From contig NC_053040.3 of NCBI RefSeq assembly GCF_002575655.3, positions 465,048,780 through 465,112,779 of the forward strand: 64,000 nucleotides of DNA, read 5' to 3'. A program made the translations under genes and the position numbers. Position 1 is the first letter of the stretch. The number at the start of each line of letters is the position of its first letter. This DNA is from Aegilops tauschii subsp. strangulata. Lineage: Eukaryota > Streptophyta > Magnoliopsida > Poales > Poaceae. Below, one piece after another: positions 1 to 11,397 of this stretch. The notes below the pieces were generated by a model. The model did not search any database and was not told the DNA's origin. It saw only the letters and a list, made by a program, of their open reading frames with translations.

Positions 1-650
1 AGCCAAGTCATAGCAACATCAATCTTAGAACATAGTGGATACTAGGGATCAAACCCTAACAAAACTAACTCGATTACATGGTAAATCTCATCCAACCCAT
101 CACCGTCCAGCAAGCCTACGATAGGATTACTCACACACGGCAGTGAGCATCATGAAATTGATGATGGAGGATGGTTGATGATGACGATGGCGACGATTTC
201 CCCTCTCCAGAGCTCAAAACGGACTCCAAATCTGCCCTCCCGAGGAAGAATAGGAGATGGTGTATTGTAAAACAAGATAAATCCTTCTCTCTGATTTTTT
301 TTCTCCCCGAACTTGAATATATGGAGTTGGAGTTGAGGTCGGTGGAGGTCTATGGGACCCACAAGACTAGAGGGCGCGCCCCGGGGGGTGGGCGCGCCCT
401 CCACCCTTGTGGACAGGGTGTGGGTCCCCTTCGGTTGATTCTTTCGCCAATATTTTTTATTTATTCCAAAAATGATCTCCGTGAAGTTTCAGGTCATTCC
501 GAGAACTTTTATTTCTGCACAAAAATAACACCATAGCAATTCTGCTGAAAACTGCGTCAGTCCGGGTTAGTTCCATTCAAATCATGCAAATTAGAGTCCA
601 AAACAAGGGTAAAATAGTTTGGGAAAGTAGATATGATGGAGACGTATCAT
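1..650 (-). mobile_element. Partial LTR of a Gypsy-type element, reversed
   Basis: Read on the minus strand, this block begins at 650 with TGATACGTCTCCATCATATC, the typical start of a large group of high-copy Triticeae Gypsy LTRs, and runs off the left edge of the window. It contains the usual GC-rich 'GGCGCGCCC' stretch near 375-400. It stops abruptly at 650, and from 651 the sequence is the interior of a different reversed LTR, so this element inserted into that LTR. Its other TSD copy lies outside the window; the expected right copy is 651-655 (ttgac). No coding capacity is credible; the ORFs on both strands here are LTR noise. Confidence 0.75.
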
Positions 651-1320
651 TGACGGCGACGAAGTTGTTGGTGTAGATCGTTGTCACGATGATTGCTCCG
701 GCTGTGTTCTGGTGCACTAGGAGAGAGGGCGAGAGAGCCCCCCTCCTTCTTCTTCTTACTTGCCCGCCCCCTAGATGGGAGGAGAGTTTCCCCTCTAGTC
801 CATAGCCTCCATGGTGGCGGAGGGTATGGAGCCCCTCCGGGATTGGATCTCTCTCCTTATTCTCTTCTGTTTCGCGTTTCTGTTTTCTGGCCCTTCACTG
901 TTTCTTAAATTCTCGGAGATCCTTAACTCCGATCAGGCTGAAATTTTAACACGATCTTTTCCATAAATTATCTTTCTTGCGGTGAAAGAAGGGCAGCAAT
1001 CGACTTACGGGGTGCCCACGACACACCTGGGCGCGCCCTGGTGCCTTGTGGGCTCCTCGAGCACCGTCTTGCATTGATTCTTCTTCCCAAAAGTCACATA
1101 TATTCCAAAATAAATCTCCGTAAAAATTTATCGCGTTTGGACTTTGTTTGATATGAATATTCAGCGAAACAAAAAACATGCAACAAACAGGAACTGACAC
1201 TGGGCACTGGATCAATATGTTAGTCCAATAAATCATATAAATTGTTGCCAAAAGTATGTGAAAGTTGTGCAATATTGGCATGGAGCAATCAAAATTTATA
1301 GATACGACGGAGACGTATCA
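651..1320 (-). mobile_element. Partial 3' LTR of a reversed Athila-like Gypsy element
   Basis: This matches the left part of the reversed LTR at 8427-9963 through its length (for example 'gaagttgttggtgtagatcg' in both) and ends at 1320 with GACGTATCA, the reverse complement of an LTR start TGATACGTC. The part distal to 651 is missing from the window because another LTR element lies there. Immediately right of 1320 comes the reverse complement of a polypurine-type tract, so this is the 3' LTR of an element transcribed leftward. The family assignment to the Athila lineage is inferred from homology of the adjoining internal region to the copies at 4607-8426 and 50944-54387. Confidence 0.75.
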
Positions 1321-1497
1321 GCATCCCCAAGCTTAATTTCTACTCGTCCTCGAGTAGGTAAATGATAAAAAAGATAATTTTTGATGTGGAATGCTACCTA
1401 GCATAATCTTGATTATGTAATCTAATCATGGCATGAATATTAAGACATGACTGATTCAAAGCAATAGTCTATAATTTGACATAAAGACATCAATACT

Positions 1498-2232
1498 CAG
1501 GGGTGGGCGTAAAAACCGACCAACCGAATGCCGAACCGGTACCGAAACCAAATAAACCGAATTTTTAGTTTTTTATACTGCCACAATTAAATTCGGTTTT
1601 TAGATTCAATAACCGAATTTAAATCGGTCGGTTTGGTATTAAACTGATAACCGAAGAAGAAAACCGAACGAGACTCCCGCGTATCGCCAAACGCTGCGAT
1701 GTGACCGTCGACCGCGTGCCCGCGTCCGGCCACGCAGCGTACGAGCGGCCAAATATTTTAATCGTTTTGGAGGCACACATCTTGTGCGTCCAGCCATGCA
1801 GCTCTGTCCCATGTTCTGGCCTAATGCATGCATGCATGCATGCTAAGCCCGGTAGCTACTAGCTAGAGCTCGGTGTATAGGCCTGCCCCCTCCACTAACT
1901 ACAAGGCCCACACAACAACTAGTGCGTATGTTGACTGGTGGAGTGCACAGCGGCCATCGGCATACGAGTTTAGTCCCACATCGCTTGCGAAGCTCAATGC
2001 GACAAGACGCTGGGTTATATAACACTGGGGTGTACATTCCTGACAGTAGAAGCACCAGCTCCTAAGCAGTGTTCGGTATAAACCGAAAACTGAACCGAAA
2101 TAATCGGTTAACCGGATTTTCGGTTAGCATTTTTTGCTTGCTAATTTTGGTTTTTAATTTTGCTAACCGAATTTCAAAATAAACCGAATGGTGAAAACCG
2201 AATTTTCGGTTTCTACCGAATGCCCACCCTTA
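1498..2232. mobile_element. hAT-like element with CAGGGGTGGGC terminus
   Basis: The left end reads CAGGGGTGGGC and the right end GCCCACCCTTAG, which are imperfect inverted termini of the hAT type. Both subterminal zones (1515-1660 and 2075-2215) are dense in ACCGAA/TTCGGT motifs in opposite directions, a usual subterminal binding-site arrangement. The element interrupts the reversed Athila-like internal sequence. I could not see the 8-bp TSD expected for hAT, so it is either old or the borders are off by a few bases. The central 1650-2075 part is not AT-rich like the ends; it is GC-richer, carries an (ATGC) run at about 1824-1842 and contains the snRNA-type promoter listed separately. No transposase is present. 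Confidence 0.6.
1846..2051 (+). promoter_or_regulatory. Plant snRNA-type promoter (MSP, USE, TATA, possible 3' box)
   Basis: GTCCCACATCG at 1973-1983 is a perfect match to the plant upstream sequence element consensus RTCCCACATCG. TATATAA follows at 2016-2022, 32 bp after the USE. In plants this longer spacing is known for Pol II snRNA genes (U1, U2, U4, U5), while Pol III genes (U6, U3) are about 10 bp shorter. Two matches to the monocot-specific promoter motif RGCCCR lie upstream (1846-1851 and 1905-1910). Downstream, CA-N8-AGTAGAA at 2035-2051 fits the snRNA 3' box CA-N(3-10)-AGTNNAA. I see no snRNA body, and the 3' box would fall at the expected start site, so the unit looks like a promoter and end signal with the RNA deleted. 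Function is inferred only. Confidence 0.55.
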
Positions 2233-3530
2233 GGCATGCCAACAAACAATCATGTCTATAAAAATATCAATGCTAAAGAACGTTATCCCTACAAAATCGT
2301 ATAGCCTTGTCATGCTCCATCTTCTTAACACAAAGTATTTATCATGTACTACCCCAATGTAAACCAAGCAATTGGTTCATACTTTTTAACGCGCTTCAAC
2401 TTTTTTAACCCACACGTAGTACATGAGCGCAAGCCATGGATATAGCACTATGGGTGGACTAGAATATGATGGTATAGATTAATATGGAGAAGACAGAAAG
2501 GAAGAAAGTCTCACATCGAGGCGACTAATCAACGGGCTATGGAGATGCCCATCAATTGGTATCAATGTGAGGAGTAATGATTACCATGCAACGGATGCAC
2601 TAAGGGCTATAAGTGTATGAAAGCTCAACATGAAACTAAGTGGGTGTGCATCCAACTTGCTTTCTCGAAGACCTCAGGCATTTAAGAAAGCCCATCATCA
2701 GAATATACAAGCCAAGTTCTATAATAAAAAATTCCCACTAGTATGTGAAAGTGACAACATAGGAAACTCTCTATACGAAAAACATGGTGCTACTCTGAAG
2801 CACAAGTGTGATAAAAGGATAGTTACATTGCCCCTTCTCTCTTTTTCTCTCATTTTTTCTCCTCTTTTATTTTTATTTTATTTTTTTCTTGGGCACTTTT
2901 TGGCTCACTTTTTTTCTCTTTTTTTATTGTTGTCCAGAGTCTCGTCCCGACTTGTGGGGGAATCATAGTCTCCATCATCTTTTCCTCACTAGGACATGCT
3001 CTAATAATGAATAATGATGATCATCACACTTCTATTTACTTACAACTCAAAAAATTATAACTCGATCCTAGAACAATATGACTATATGAATGCCTCTGCC
3101 AGTGTATCAGGATGTGCAATGATCTAGCGTAGCAAGGATATCAAAAACGGACAAGCCATGAAAATTTCATGCTAGCTATCTTACGATCATGCAAAGCAGT
3201 ATGATAATGAATGCTCAAGGCATGTATATGATGATGATGGAAGTTGCATGGCAATATATCTCGGAATGGCTATGAAAATGCCATAATAGGTTGGTATGGT
3301 GGCTGTTTTGAGGAAGATATAGTGAGTCTTATGTGTGATAGAGCGTATCATATGGGGTTTGGATGCACCGGCAAAGTTTGTACCAACTCTCGAGATGAGA
3401 AAGGGCAATGCACGGTACCGAAGAGGCTAGCAAATTGCGGAAGAGTGCGTATAATCCATGGACTCGTATTAGTCATGAAGAACTCACATACTTATTGTGA
3501 AAGTTTATTAGCCCTCGAAGCAAAGTACTA

Positions 3531-3689
3531 CTCCCCCTGTTCCTAAATATTTGTCTTTCTAGAGATTTCAACAAGTGACTACACGGAGCAAAATGAGTGA
3601 ATCTACACTTTAAAATATGTCTATATACATCTGTATGTGGTAGTCCATTTGAAATCTCTAAAAAGACAAATATTTAGGAACGGAGGGAG
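3531..3689. mobile_element. Stowaway (Tc1/Mariner) MITE
   Basis: The terminal inverted repeats CTCCCCCTGTTCCTAAATAT and CTCCCTCCGTTCCTAAATAT (right end, reversed) are near-perfect and continue for about 38 bp. A TA duplication flanks the element (3529-3530 and 3690-3691). The 159-bp length and no coding capacity fit a Stowaway MITE. It sits in the reversed Athila-like internal region. Confidence 0.92.
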
Positions 3690-4606
3690 TACTATGCATG
3701 CTCCTAGGTGGGAGGTTGGTAGGAGTTAACGATCGCGCGCCCCCGACCTCCACGCAAAGGAATACAATCAATAATAAATCATGCTCCAACTTTTTAGCAT
3801 AACGAGAGACTATACGTGCATGCTTCGAGAATCACAAAACTTAACACCAATATTCCTACTAAACCACAATCGTTCACTAGTACCTCCCACATATTACCAT
3901 CTCTATATCGCAAAACTATTGCAAGGAATCAAACACATCATATTCAGTGATCTACAAGTTTTATGTAGGATTTTATGACTAACCATGTGAATGACCAATT
4001 CCTATTGACTCTCTAAATAGATATAAGTGAAGCAAGAGAGTTTAATTCTTTCTACAAAAGACTTGCCCATGCTCTAACAAATATAAGTGAAGAAAAAGAG
4101 CATTCTAGAAATGATGGTTTTAATACGTAGAGAAACAGGCATCCAAACTTCAAATGATATAAGTAAAGCCCATGAAGCATTCTATAAAGCCATACTCGAA
4201 AGATATAAGTGAAGTGAAAAGAGAATTCTATAAATCAATCAAGGACTATCTCATACCAACATGGTGCATTAATAAAATAAAAATAAAAAGCACACGACAC
4301 TCCAAGAATTTACACATGTCATGTGAACAAAACAAAAACTGAAACATACCGACACTTGTTGAAGAAAGATAGGATGCCTTCCACGGCATCCCCACCTTAG
4401 ATGCTTGAGTCTCCTTGAATATTTACTTGGATGCCTTGGGTATCCCCAATCTCCTCATATCGATACCTCCTCGATCTTCGAACACTTCATCCACACAAAA
4501 CTTAACCAAACCTTCATGAGATCCGTTAGTATAATAAGCAAATCACTACTTTAAGTACTTTTGCAAACCCATTCATATTTATTATTGCATTATACCCAAT
4601 GTATTC

Positions 4607-5203
4607 TGGTACGTCTCCAACGTATCTATAATTTATGAAGTATTGATGCTATTATATTATCATTCTTGGATGTTTTGCAATCATTTTATAGCAACTTTAT
4701 ATCATTTTTGGGACTAACATATTGACCCAGTGCCCAGTGCCAGTTGTTGTTTTTTGCTTGTTTTTTACATCGCAGGAAATCAATATCAAACGGAGTTCAA
4801 ACACCACGAAACCTTTTGTGGATTTTTTTATGGACCAGAAGACATCCAGTGGGCTAGAGAAGCACCTGGGGGGTGCCCCGAGGGGGGCACAACCCACCAG
4901 GGCGCGCCTAGGAGCCCAGGTGCACCCAAGTGGGTTGTACCTACCTCGGTGGCCTCCCGCACCGCCTCTTCGCCCTATAAATTCCCAAATATTCCAAAAA
5001 CCCTCGGGGTAACCCTAGATCAGAAGTTCCGCCGCCGCAAGGCTCTGTAGCGATGAGAAACCAATCTAGACCTCGATCCGGCACTCCCCCGGAGGGGGGA
5101 ATCATCACCGGTGGCCATCTTCATCATCCCGGCGACCACCACGATGAGGAGGGAGTATTCCACCCTCGGGGCTGAGGGTTTGTACAAGTAGCTATGTGTT
5201 TAA

Positions 5204-5238
<35 letters not shown>

Positions 5239-6185
5239 TTCTTGAGATGTCACGATGTTGATGTATCGCGGGCTTTGTTAATATAGTTGGGTCATATGGT
5301 GTTTTCCCCTCTCTATCTTGTTGTGATGAATTGAGTTTCCCCTTTGAGATTTCAATTTATCGGATTGAATACTTTTATGGATTTGATAACACTTTATGTA
5401 TGTCTTGCTATGAATACCTGTGGTGACAATGGGGTATCGTATTGATTTACTTGATATATGTTTTGGCACTCAACTCGCGGATTCCCGAGGTGACATTGGG
5501 GTAATCTATGCATAGGGGTTGATGCATGTTCTTGCCTTTGTTTCTCCGGTAGAAATCTTGGGGCACTCTTCGAGGTTCTTTGTGTTGGATTGAGTATTAT
5601 GAATCTGAAATTATTTGGTGTTATTTTAGTACGAACACTTGGATAGATCGATCGGAAAGAATAGCTTCAAGGTGGTTTCATACCCTACAAACGATTTCTT
5701 CTTATGTTCTCCGCTAGATAGGAACTTTGGAGTGATTCTTCATTGCATGTTGAGGGATGGTTATATGATCCAATTATATTAGCATTGTTGGGAGATTGCA
5801 CTAGTGAAAGTACGGACCCTAGGCCTCATTTTCAAGCATTGCAATACCGTTTGTGCTCCCTTTTATCAATTGCTACCTTGCTGTTTTTATTTATTCACAT
5901 TATAAAAATATATTTCTACCATCAATATTACACTTTTATCATCATCTCTTCGTCGAACTAGTGCACCTATACAATTTGCCATTGTATTGGGTGTGTTGGG
6001 GACACAAGAGATTTCTTGTATTTGGTTGCCGGGTTGTTTGAGAGAGACCATCTTCATCCTACGCCTCCCACGGATTGATAAACCTTAGGTCAACCACTTG
6101 AGGGAAAATTGCTACTGTCCTACAAAACTCTGCGCTTGGAGGCCCAACACGAGTCTACAAGAATAAAGTTGTGTAGTAGACATCA
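4607..6185 (+). mobile_element. 5' LTR of forward Athila-like Gypsy element
   Basis: The LTR starts TGGTACGTCTCCAACGTATC (the usual start has TGATACG, so one base is changed) and ends TAGTAGACATCA at 6185, ten bases before a tRNA-Asp primer site. Length is 1579 bp. A promoter-like TATAAAT lies at 4976-4982 in a GC-rich setting, so transcription would start near 5005. A (CT)n tract occupies about 5207-5235. The same LTR type recurs at 54388-55980. The presumed left TSD is tattc (4602-4606), but no copy is found after the right end at 8426. Confidence 0.85.
5207..5235. repeat. (CT)n microsatellite in LTR
   Basis: A run of CT dinucleotides about 28 bp long sits within the 5' LTR. The equivalent place in the related LTR near 54985 has only a short CTCTCTCTC run, so the tract has expanded here. 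Confidence 0.9.
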
Positions 6186-6195
6186 AGCTCTTTCC

Positions 6196-6213
6196 TGGCG
6201 CCGTTGCCGGGGA
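6196..6213 (+). promoter_or_regulatory. Primer binding site, tRNA-Asp
   Basis: TGGCGCCGTTGCCGGGGA is an exact 18-nt complement of the 3' end (with CCA) of plant tRNA-Asp. Minus-strand DNA synthesis of the element would begin here. tRNA-Asp priming is known for the Athila lineage, and this is the main basis for that lineage call. Confidence 0.85.
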
Positions 6214-6309
6214 GGTGAGTGCATGAAGGTATATCTTTAGATCTTGCAATTGAATCTTTTAGTTTTTGTTTTATCACTAGTTTGGTTTATAAAAGAAAAC
6301 TACAAAAAA

Positions 6310-7173
6310 ATGGAATTGAGGTTGCATCATATTATTCATCTTTATAATGCATTTCGTGAAAATGATGGAAACGAAAATTGTGCTCAATTGATAGAAGAGG
6401 AATTCAGTAGAATGTTTGGCATAAATGATGAGCATGATTGCAATGTTGTTAGTATGAATTCTTTAAATATCCATGATGCTAATGATATGCAAAGCCATAA
6501 GCATGGGGATGCTATGTTTGATGAAGATGATATTTTTAGTCCCCCAAGATTTGATGTGCAAATTTGTTATAATGATTGTGTGCCTCCTAGTTATGATGAT
6601 TATAATGATGAAAGTGGATTTGGAGAGGTCATGACTTTATTTACTGATGAATCCACCATTTTGTATGAGGCTTCAATTGACTATGATAACAAAGTTGCTA
6701 TCTATGATGATTATGGTGATGACATGTATGCTATAAATAATAATGATAACCATGGAACTTGTCATCATGATTTTAATTTTCACTCTCATGATAGTTACTT
6801 TGTTGAGTTTGCTCCCACTACTATTGATGAGAAGAAATTGCTTATGTGGAGAGTAATAAGTTTTCTATTCTTTTGTGTCATGAAAAGAATGCTTTATGTG
6901 ATGGTTATATTGTTGAATTTCTTAATGATTCTACTGAAAAATATTATGAGGGAGGAACTTATGCTTGTAGGAATTGCAATAATATCAAGTTTCCTCTCTA
7001 TGTGTTGAAAGTTTTGAAGTTATGCTTGTTTTGCCTTCCTATGCTAGTTGATTCTTGTTCCCATAAGTTGTTTGCTCACAAAATCCCTATTCATAGGAAG
7101 TGGGTTAGACTTAAATGTGCTAGTCATATGCTTCATGATGCTCTCTTTGTGTTTCAATTCTTATCTTTTATGT
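6310..7173 (+). pseudogene. Element-encoded protein of unknown function, frameshifted
   Basis: An ATG at 6310, about 100 bp after the primer site, opens a reading frame to 7008. Near 6840 the recognisable protein continues in another frame and stops at about 7175, so one frameshift separates two parts. The first part (about 175 residues) is strongly acidic and low in complexity, rich in Asp, Asn, His and Tyr (runs such as DEDDIFSPP and YDDYNDE). The second has cysteine pairs (CHEKNALC, CRNCNN) and a hydrophobic Leu/Val segment (FPLYVLKVLKL). There is no gag domain, zinc knuckle, protease, RT or integrase. It occupies the gag position of an element that must be non-autonomous. I do not recognise a function. 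A secreted or nuclear role cannot be argued from the sequence. Confidence 0.6.
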
Positions 7174-7175
7174 GA

Positions 7176-8089
7176 GCATTATTGAAATCATGCCTAGCTT
7201 AAAAGGCATTAAAGAAAAGCGCTTGTTTGAGACAACCCAACACTTTTACCTACTATTTTTGCATGTTCACATGATTAAGCTACTGTAGTAATCATGTTTT
7301 ATAGCTTTCGTTTCAATAAAGTGCCAAGTAAGAACTTTGGGATGGTCTATGGTGATAGTTGATTTGATCTTGCTGAAAAACAGAAACTTTTGCGCCCAGA
7401 AAAATATTTTTCGTCTTTCACAGAAGCGTGATAAAATCCTGATTCTTTATGCACAAGATTGATATACAAATTTCCCAGGTTGTCCTAATTTTTCAGAATT
7501 TTTGGAGTAGTAGAAGAATGGTTGTTGTTCAGATCATTACAGACTGTTTTGTTTCTGACAGATTCTGTTTTCGATGCATAGTTTGCTTGTTTTCTAGTTT
7601 CTATGGCTTATATTGCTCAATATAAATTGTGGAAATGATATGCTACAGTAGGCATTGTGTGGAAACAATTATGAATCTTGTCTTTGATAGTACCAAAGTG
7701 AAATGGTTTGCTCTTTATCATACTAACCTATCTCACGAAGTTTCGTTAAGTTTTGTGTGATTGAAGTTTTCAAGTTTTGGGTGAGATGTCGATATGAGGA
7801 GAATAAGGAGTGACAAGACCCTAAGCTTGGGGATGCCCAAGGAACCATCAAGGTAATATTCAAGGAAGATCCAAACAACTAAGCTTGGGGATGCCCCTGA
7901 AGGAATCCCCTTGAAGGCATCCCCTCTTTCGTCTTCAACGTTATCGGTAACCTCACTTGGAGATATATTTTCATTCGTCACATGCTATAAGTTCTGCTTG
8001 GTGCATCATTTTATTTTACTAGGATTTGCTGGCTTTTATTTAGAATAATGTTTTTTATCTTTTATTTCAATAAAAGTGTCAAGGATAGC
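7176..8089 (+). mobile_element. Non-coding internal remainder of the same element
   Basis: The stretch between the ORF and the truncated 3' LTR is A/T-rich and non-coding. It carries the motif AAGCTTGGGGATGCCC twice (about 7824 and 7882), which resembles the polypurine tract of the family but is not at an LTR border. Its 7312-8088 part is homologous to a module present twice in the copy at 50990-52460. At about 8089 the internal sequence ends and the 3' part of an LTR follows directly. Confidence 0.7.
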
Positions 8090-8426
8090 GTTTGTGCTCC
8101 GTTTTATCAATTGCTACCTTGCTGTTTTTTATTATTCCTATTACAAAAATCAATATCTACTATCATTACTACACTTTTATTACCATCTCTTCGCCGAACA
8201 ATTGCACCTATACAAATTACCATTGTATTTGGTGTGTTGGGGACACAAGAGACTTTTTGTTATTTGGTTGCAGGGTTGTTTGAGAGAGACCATCTTCACC
8301 TTATGCCTCTCACGGATTGATAAACCTTAGGTCATCCACTTGAGGGAAAATTGCTACTGTCCTACAAAACTCTGTGCTTGGAGGCCCAACACGAGTCTAC
8401 AAAAACAAGTTGTGTAGTAGACATCA
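8090..8426 (+). mobile_element. Truncated 3' LTR of the 4607 element
   Basis: From about 8090 the sequence matches the last 340 bp of the 5' LTR (5858-6185) and ends with the same GTGTAGTAGACATCA. The first 1.24 kb of this LTR and the distal internal region are missing. The join 'gatag/c/gtttgtgctcc' shares at most one base between partners, which fits illegitimate recombination rather than LTR-LTR exchange. The expected right TSD is absent. Confidence 0.8.
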
Positions 8427-9433
8427 ATCAATTGTAGCTTTTTTTATAAATAAGAGTGTCGAACCCAACGAGGAGCTAAAGGTAGAATTTATATTCCCTT
8501 CAAGTTCTATCAACCACCGATACAACTCTACGCACACTTAACGTTCTCTTTACCTAGAACAAGTATGAAACTATTTTGTAGGTGATAGGATAGGTTTGCA
8601 AGAATAAAACTAGATGTACTTAGCGAGAATAAAACTATGAGTAATTTGCAAGATAATGAAAGTTAATTGTTTAGTAGAGAGATTTTTATAACACAAAAGA
8701 AGTATTTGTCCATAGGCAATTGATAACTAGACAGGTAATCATTATTGAAATTTTATATGAGTGAGAGGCATGAGCTAACATACTTTCCGTACTTGGATCA
8801 TATGCACTTATGATTGGAATTCTAGTAAGCATCCACAACTACTAAATATCATTAAGGTAAACCCAACCATAGCATTAAGTAATAAGTCCTCTTTACTCCC
8901 ATATGCAACAACCTCCTTACTCGAGTATAAGCTTCTGTCACTCTCGCCACCCACTATATAGAAGCGAATTATGAACGTATTGCAACACCCTACAGCGGTA
9001 ATCCCAGACGCTTGTGCGACACGGAGGGCACCATAGGACAGCACCAAAATAAAACATACAACTCAAACCAATCACGATCATCAATCAACCCATAGGACAA
9101 AATGAATCTACTCAAACATCATAGGGTGGCCATGCATCATTGGATAATAATATATAGCATTAAGCACCATGTTTAAGTAGAGATTACAGCAGGGAGAAGA
9201 CGTGTTACACCGCTGCCTAGAGGGGGAGAGAGTTGGTGTTGACGGCGGCGAAGTTGTTGGTGTAGATCGCCGTCACGATGATTGCTCCGGCGGTGTTCTG
9301 GCGCCACTAGGAGAGAGGAGGAGAGAGCCCCCCTCCTTCTTCTTCTTCCTTGGCCTGCCCTAGATGGGAGGAGAGTTTTCCCTCTAGTCCATGGCCGCCA
9401 CAGCGGCGGAGGGGCTAGAGCCCCTCATAGATT

Positions 9434-9488
<55 letters not shown>

Positions 9489-9963
9489 CTCTTGTGTTTC
9501 GCGTTCCTGCTTTCTGGCCCTTCACCGTTTCTTAAATTCCCGGAGATCCGTAACTCCGTTCGGGCTGAAATTTTAACACGATTTTTTTCTTAAATTATAT
9601 TTCTTGCGGCGAAAGAAGGGCAGCAACCGACTTACAGGGTGCCCACATCACACATGGGCACGCCCATACCCCCTGGGCGCGCCCTGGTGCCTTGTGGGCC
9701 CCTCGAGCATCGTCTTGCGTTGATTCTTCTTCCCCAAAATCACATATATTACAAAATAAATCTCCGTAAAAAATCGCGTTCGGACTTTGTTTGATATGGA
9801 TATTCTGCGAAACAAAAAGCATACAATAAACAGGAACTAACATTGGGCACTAGATCAATATGTTAGTCCAATAAATCATATAAATTGTTGCCAAAAGTAT
9901 GTGAAAGTTATATAATATTGGCATGGAACAATAAAAAATTATAGATACGATGGAGACGTATCA
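8427..9963 (-). mobile_element. Reversed LTR, near full length, same family as 651-1320
   Basis: On the minus strand this starts TGATACGTCTCCATCGTATC at 9963 and extends to about 8427, where it reads '...gggttcgacactcttatttat'. That is typical of the 3' end of this LTR group, although the last roughly 20 bp appear to be missing. The match to 651-1320 is extensive. It probably represents the 5' LTR of the reversed element whose 3' LTR is at 651-1320, with the adjoining internal part lost. It is inserted in a forward element that resumes at 9964. Confidence 0.75.
9429..9485. repeat. (TC)n microsatellite
   Basis: About 56 bp of uninterrupted TC dinucleotides lie inside the reversed LTR. The homologous position near 848-860 in the other LTR copy has only a few pyrimidine repeats, so the tract expanded after the copies separated. 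It produces Ser/Leu repeat ORFs that are not genes. Confidence 0.95.
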
Positions 9964-11397
9964 CATGACACTGCAGTATTCTTGTGTTCAAAGCCTTTGC
10001 ACTTTGGTTCATCTAATTTTGTAGCCCCTATGGTACCGTGCATTGCCCACTCTCACATTGAGACTTTGGCGCATACTTTTCAGGTACATCCTAACCCGTG
10101 GGAGGACTTCCTCTTGTTCTCCTACACATAAGACACCACGTCTCCACAAAACAGCCACCATACCTACATACATGGCATTTTCATAGCCATTCTGAGCATA
10201 TCGCCATGCACTACCATCATATTATATTACACGATTAGAGACATGTTTTCAGTTGCCTTGTATGGCTAGCTTCATATTTTTATGTTTTGTCCGGTTTTTT
10301 ATGCCTATGCTACGTCGCAATCACTGCGCATACTGGCTAGTACATTGCCAAAGGCACATTCATATAGTGTTTCTCTAATTTATTTAGTTTTGAGTTATGA
10401 TTACATTCAGTTGAAGTGAGGCATTGTAAAGTGTATCATTCATCATTGTAAGGTGTTGCTTCTACCAATACAAAAGAGACCAAATAAAAGATGCACCATG
10501 GAGGTGCCACAAATAAAAGAGAAATAAAAAAAGAAAAATAAGAAGAGCAAAAAGAAAGAAAAAGGTGAGGAAGAGAGAAGGAGCAACACCATTGTCCTTT
10601 TCAGTATACACTTGTGCTTCAAAGTAGCACCACTTCATGCACTATAGAGTAGAAAGTCATGAGTTTCATAATAATCGGGATTCACATTATAGAACTTGGC
10701 TTGTATATTCCAATGACGAGCATCCTCAAAAGCTCGGGGTCTTCATGAGCAAGCAAGTTGGATGCACCCCCCACTTAGTCCATAGGAGAGCTATCATATA
10801 TTCATAGCTCTATGTGCATCCTAGTTGGATGGTGATCACTACTCCTTGTGTTAACATCGATCATAGGTCCTTCTCCATAGCTTAATGGTCAGTTGCATTG
10901 ATGCAAGACTTTCTTTATTTTTTTACTTCTCAAAACCCCAACCATTATTCTATTTTCCCTTTAAGTGCGAGGCATAGGCTTGCGCTCAATGTTGCATAGG
11001 TAGTTAAGCGGTTGACTAACGCACACAGGCGATCTTGCTATTATACATGATTTGCCCCGACTTGGTGTTTTTGAAACGATCGTTGATGCATAATTTCTTT
11101 TGTATATGATAGTCACTGTTGTGTTCCTAACATAATTTTGACCTTATGTCTAAACCTTTGGCAATGGGAATTTGGGCTCCATAGAAATATTTCCTCTTTC
11201 TCGATCTCCATGCTAATGGAACTAATAAGGGGATAGCTTGTATTACTCTCTTGATGGTTAACTTTTGCTTGCTTGCACGATGACATGGATATCACTTTCA
11301 AGGTTTGGTTCAATGTAAGCTTTAGAGTTGGTAATAGTGACCTTTTGATAGTCAACCTTCTTACTCGAGGACATGCAAGGTTTAAGCATGGATAGGT
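9964..11397 (+). mobile_element. 3' internal region of another forward Athila-like element
   Basis: This non-coding block resembles the forward internal region at about 53080-54360. Shared features include GTACCGTGCATTGCCC near 10034, the A-rich 'aaataaaaaaagaaaaa' block near 10500-10570, and GCTTCAAAGTAGCACCAC near 10616. The end CTTACTCGAGGACATGCAAGG at 11360 corresponds to the last part before the 3' LTR in this group. The left part of the element is cut off by the reversed LTR ending at 9963. No domain-bearing ORF is present. Confidence 0.65.

Larger units (their letters stand above)
1321..4606 (-). mobile_element. Internal region of reversed Athila-like Gypsy element (non-coding)
   Basis: The region starts with the reverse complement of AAGCTTGGGGATGC, the polypurine-tract motif of this group, and reads backwards through the same sequence as the forward internal region at about 51400-54387. 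The shared blocks include the 'catgagcgcaagccatggatatagcacta' region near 2420 against 53990-54020, and the T-rich block near 2840-2930 against the A-rich block near 53515-53600. No gag, protease or RT ORF is present; the ORFs seen are short and unrelated to known domains. It is interrupted by a hAT-like element (1498-2232) and a Stowaway MITE (3531-3689). It ends where a forward LTR begins at 4607, and its upstream half, including the primer site, is missing. Confidence 0.7.

Noticed and set aside
9391..9593. ORFs with Ser-Leu repeats
   Set aside because: They are translation of the (TC)n microsatellite.
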